Source: Neolewinella antarctica (lineage in GTDB: Bacteria > Bacteroidota > Bacteroidia > Chitinophagales > Saprospiraceae). Taken from it: a stretch of 64,000 bases of DNA. Below the pieces are notes generated by a model that was not told where the DNA came from, did no database searches, and saw only the letters and a list, made by a program, of their open reading frames with translations. Positions 60,919 to 64,000 of the stretch are shown here, one piece after another. The stretch lies in assembly GCF_011927835.1 (NCBI RefSeq), contig NZ_JAATJH010000004.1:1-64000 (forward strand), written 5' to 3'. The position numbers and the translations under genes were made by a program. Within the stretch, counting starts at the first letter, position 1. Each line of letters starts with the position of its first letter.

Positions 60919-63909
60919 TCACCCGCTCAACCCCCCAAACCCAGCCACCACCCGAAACTCAACCCCCGCCCCAACCGCCGCAAAATGCCGCCGCCCGCAC
61001 TCAATTTTAAACTTCTCCCGGTCCCGCAAGTCCAGCTCACTGACGCTGCCTTTGCTTTCGACGACGAAGTATAGTTTTTCCTCCCCGTCACGCTCCAGTA
61101 ACACTGCCCAGTCGGGGTTGTAAGAACCCAGCGGCGTATCGATCTTGAACCAGCTCGGCAGCTTAGCGTAGAGTTTGACATCTTGGCTGATTTCCATATC
61201 CCGCACGAGATCCTGCTCTACTTTGCTGTCGTAGATCACGTACTCGTATGGGCTTTTGGTGCTTTCCGTCAGATTGCTCTCCAGAAAGCCGCCCAATTCT
61301 TCATCTTTGAATAGTTCCTGCTGCCAGTAGTAGTTCTCTCCAATCCGCTCGTACTTGATTCCGTCCACGATGAAACCGGCCATGGTGTCTTTGATGATCT
61401 TGACAATCTGTTGCACGTATTGCTGTGGATTACGCCGGATCAAGCGCACCGTATTGCTCTCCTTGATAATATCGATTAATGTCTTCCGGGTTAGGTTGAC
61501 TTCATTTTGTAGGTAGCCAATGATGTCGGGAATAAATGTCGCATCCATTTGCGGGTTGACGAGTTGCTCGCTCTCCTTAGACGAAGAGACGCCGGCTTCC
61601 GTGACGTCAACGCGTGCCTTTGCTAAGCGAAGTAAGCCCGAGAAAACGTGGAGATCGCGCTGGATGACTTCTACGCATTTGCGTACTAAAGTCGGCTCGT
61701 CATAATCCACCCAGTAGCGGGATTTGTATTTGATCCGATCCCACAATTCTTTAAATTCTGGACTGAGGAGCACCTCTTTTTTAACGGAAATCGCTTTGCG
61801 ATTCTTGCTGTTCTTGATCTCCAGGGAACCCGCCTTCCGCTTCAGAATTGCGTAAACCTGTTCCTTCATCTCCTCCGGCTGATAATTTTCCGGGAGGACC
61901 ACTGACTCATCTTTCAAAGCCTGGCGTAACGTATCGGTAACCTTACCCGAAGCACTTAGGTAATCTTCAGCCCGCAACGCCGTCCACAGAATTGTGGAAT
62001 CCTTCTTCGTTATGTTGACGAGCTCGCCGGTGGTGGGGTCGGTAAACGTGATAATGGCGAAATCGGATTTGTCCACCACGCCAAACTTTCGGCTGGCGTC
62101 CGCTTCCATCTCGTCCTGCAAACCGGCGACGAATTCTTCGTAGCTCTCGCTCGCCATGACCGTCAGCGTATTGATCTCGTGGCCGTAAACTCGTTCCCCG
62201 TCCTGATTGACAGCTAAACGCAAACCCCGACCAACCTCCTGGCGGCGGCGAATCTCACTGCTGCCCGCATCTTTCAGAGTACAAATCTGAAAGACGTTCG
62301 GATTATCCCAACCTTCTTTCAGCGCGGAGTGGCTAAAGATGAAACGCAGCGGGTTATCCATGCTCAACAACCGCTCCTTGTCCTTCATGATTAACTCGTA
62401 AGTATCGTTATCCGCCCTGGTCGTACCCTTCGTGTCTTTATAGGCGTCGAACTTATCTTTTTTATTACTGGCTTTACTTTTCCGATCCTTACTAAAATAG
62501 CCATCGTGCACCTCGCTAACGTGACTCGCTAAGTTAGCAATCTCGTCTTCCCACAAATCCCGGTAACGGCGGGATTGAATGAGTTTCGTGTACTCCTCTT
62601 CGAATACCTGCGCAAACGGACCGTGGCTCGCGTTACCTTCGTTGTCGTACACCCGGTAGTTGGCGACGCTGTCGATGAAGAACAGACTAAGCACTTTCAA
62701 ACCTCGTTTATTCAGGCGTTTCTCTTTGTCCAAATGTTCCTGAATGGTCTGCCGGATTTGGAAGCGGCGAATTTCCGTCTCGGGGAAACTGCTGATCGGT
62801 TCGGCAATGGTGACCGACTTATGATTCATAAACTCGACGTACTCCTTCCCCTTTTCGTTCCCGATGTCCGAAACATTCCAGTTGTCCCGGTAAACATCAT
62901 TATCCGTCAATAACTCCAGGCTGTCGCCAAATCTAATCTGGATATTCTTTTTCTTAGATTTTCCTCCTTCCCGTACAAAGACTTCCACTTGGCCGTAGAG
63001 GTTCTTCCCGCCAGCCACTTTGATCAACTTAACGTAGGGTTCATTCTCAAACCCTTCCGGCACCACACTCGCTACCTCGATCTGCTTCACTAGTTTCTGC
63101 TGGTAAGCAGCCACGGCGTCGAGCCGGTACAGTAAGTTGATGTCACGCTTGTGCGTAGCGGAGTAATTGAAAATAGCCAGCGGCTGCAGGTCCTTAATGG
63201 CCGCCCGTGCTTTCGTGGAGTTGTTGGCACTCTGCGGCTCATCCACGATTACGATCGGGTTCGTTTGTTGGATGAGTTGTAACGGGCTCAGGGAAGTCTT
63301 GTCGTTCTTCTGTTTAATCAGATTGTTTTCTGAGTTGAAGGCCTGGATATTGATTACCATGATCTGCAACTGCTGACTTGTTGCAAAACTATACACTTGG
63401 TTCAGTTCCTTCGAGTTGTACACATAGTATTGGTACGGTACGTTATCGTACAGCCCGCTCAAGTGGTCTTTGGTGATCTGCAAGCTTTTATATACGCCTT
63501 CCCGAATGGCGACGTTCGGTACGACGATGATGAATTTCGTGAATCCGAACTGCTGATTTAGTTCCAGCATCGAACGGAGGTAGACGTAGGTTTTGCCCGT
63601 CCCCGTTTCCATCTCCACGTTGAACTCCATCTCCCGGACTTCCTTATCGCTGCTTACCGGCAAATGATTGCTCCGTTGTACGTGCTGTACGTTACGCAGC
63701 AGTTCTTCGGGTGTTAACTCCAGCTTGTTCCCGTAGCCAATCGAATCGTTCACCCCCGACATCTGCATCTGTCCCGATCCATATCGGGACGCCAAAGGCT
63801 TCGTGACCGTGAAGCGGCTCTCATACATGTTCTGGCCGTCGAATAAGCCGGTAATGGCGTTGATGGCGGCTTCCTGGTAGGCGAGGTCGGATTGAAATTT
63901 TAGTTTCAT
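60919..63909 (-). CDS. res: type III restriction enzyme Res subunit
   Basis: 996 aa. Helicase motif I METGTGKTYVYLRS (100-113), motif II IVIVDEPQ, further SF2 motifs (FNYSATHKRD, RRRQEVGRGLRLA), and a C-terminal PD-(D/E)xK nuclease (YNPDWAVLLERDGEEKLYFVVESKG) are all present. It cuts with its Mod partner in an ATP-dependent manner. A GTCCCGAT...ATCGGGAC palindrome at 63771-63790 lies in frame near the N-terminus and encodes ASRYGSGQ. The mod gene should lie upstream, right of this window. Confidence 0.92.
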   Translation of the reverse strand: MKLKFQSDLAYQEAAINAITGLFDGQNMYESRFTVTKPLASRYGSGQMQMSGVNDSIGYGNKLELTPEELLRNVQHVQRSNHLPVSSDKEVREMEFNVEMETGTGKTYVYLRSMLELNQQFGFTKFIIVVPNVAIREGVYKSLQITKDHLSGLYDNVPYQYYVYNSKELNQVYSFATSQQLQIMVINIQAFNSENNLIKQKNDKTSLSPLQLIQQTNPIVIVDEPQSANNSTKARAAIKDLQPLAIFNYSATHKRDINLLYRLDAVAAYQQKLVKQIEVASVVPEGFENEPYVKLIKVAGGKNLYGQVEVFVREGGKSKKKNIQIRFGDSLELLTDNDVYRDNWNVSDIGNEKGKEYVEFMNHKSVTIAEPISSFPETEIRRFQIRQTIQEHLDKEKRLNKRGLKVLSLFFIDSVANYRVYDNEGNASHGPFAQVFEEEYTKLIQSRRYRDLWEDEIANLASHVSEVHDGYFSKDRKSKASNKKDKFDAYKDTKGTTRADNDTYELIMKDKERLLSMDNPLRFIFSHSALKEGWDNPNVFQICTLKDAGSSEIRRRQEVGRGLRLAVNQDGERVYGHEINTLTVMASESYEEFVAGLQDEMEADASRKFGVVDKSDFAIITFTDPTTGELVNITKKDSTILWTALRAEDYLSASGKVTDTLRQALKDESVVLPENYQPEEMKEQVYAILKRKAGSLEIKNSKNRKAISVKKEVLLSPEFKELWDRIKYKSRYWVDYDEPTLVRKCVEVIQRDLHVFSGLLRLAKARVDVTEAGVSSSKESEQLVNPQMDATFIPDIIGYLQNEVNLTRKTLIDIIKESNTVRLIRRNPQQYVQQIVKIIKDTMAGFIVDGIKYERIGENYYWQQELFKDEELGGFLESNLTESTKSPYEYVIYDSKVEQDLVRDMEISQDVKLYAKLPSWFKIDTPLGSYNPDWAVLLERDGEEKLYFVVESKGSVSELDLRDREKFKIECGRRHFAAVGAGVEFRVVAGFGGLSG

Positions 63910-63948
63910 AAATTAGTTAGTGTGGAAATTTCGATGAGCTAAATAGGG

Positions 63949-63966
63949 GCCGCGGTCGCGGGTGCG
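63949..63966 (+). repeat. GC-rich dispersed repeat upstream of res
   Basis: GGCCGCGGTCGCGGGTGC, 40 bases upstream of the res start codon. Matches the dispersed element family. Confidence 0.75.
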
Positions 63967-64000
63967 GAGAGTTGGATAAAGTGCAAAGTAGGGTAGAACG

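Noticed and set aside
1-64000. tRNA, rRNA or CRISPR loci
   Set aside because: No T-loop/anticodon arrangement, rRNA core or repeat-spacer array was recognised by eye; a covariance search was not possible.

Overview
The window looks like chromosomal DNA of a marine-type Bacteroidota close to Lewinella/Saprospiria. The clues are a gliding-motility/type IX secretion sorting domain (28673-30943), many lipoproteins with Bacteroidota-style lipoboxes, almost no Shine-Dalgarno sequences, TAnnTTTG-like -7 boxes, a type-3 prolyl-tRNA synthetase, and short GC-rich repeats scattered through genes and spacers. This taxonomic call is inference from gene content. No rRNA, tRNA or CRISPR array was seen.

Layout. 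1-24083 is mostly ordinary chromosome. It holds a patatin lipase, exported hypotheticals, an acyl-CoA dehydrogenase/aminoglycoside-phosphotransferase-like/SDR operon, an Arg/Ser/Gly-rich exported protein with a strong terminator, proS, an IS200-like (RAYT-type) transposase between inverted REP-like hairpins, an MscS channel, an Uma2 protein, a small tyrosine-phosphatase-like protein, and a glucan/trehalose block (GH13 glucosidase, treY, treZ). From about 24.6 kb the window becomes an accessory, defence-rich region broken up by housekeeping-like exported genes. In order it contains: a 5'-truncated mcrC; an AT-rich two-gene operon (PLD-like membrane coiled-coil protein plus VWA-like lipoprotein); a large gliding-motility-type adhesin; an SF1 helicase with ankyrin-like repeats; a remnant of an ATPase C-terminus; a complete Wadjet (jetABCD) system; a toxin-antitoxin-SecB-like chaperone operon; three exported proteins; a WYL regulator with a DUF91-like nuclease; a retron (ncRNA plus reverse transcriptase) coupled to three AT-rich genes ending in a receiver-HEPN protein; a RecD-like helicase with a TPR/OB-like partner; a DUF429 protein; a uracil-DNA-glycosylase-like protein; a LytTR-like membrane protein; and the Res subunit of a type III restriction system whose mod gene is probably past the right edge.

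The strongest candidate for an undescribed system is 48882-54144. A retron ncRNA is delimited by 19/20-nt a1/a2 inverted repeats. The RT gene is joined by ATGA, TAATG and ATGA overlaps to a putative GHKL-like protein, a stand-alone receiver-like protein and a receiver-receiver-HEPN protein. This reads as a retron whose toxin module is a two-component-like relay ending in a predicted RNase. Its upstream region shares a 27-bp stretch (22 matches), including a TTGCTRTGCAA palindrome, with the region upstream of the PLD/VWA operon, so the two may share a regulator, possibly the divergent WYL protein.

Three repeat families run through the window: GC-rich elements around GGCGCGGNCGCGGGTGC (about 20 copies plus two 83-bp long forms), palindromes around CCCGATAGCTATCGGG, and REP-like hairpins tied to the Y1 transposase. 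Several copies sit inside coding sequences, including defence genes.
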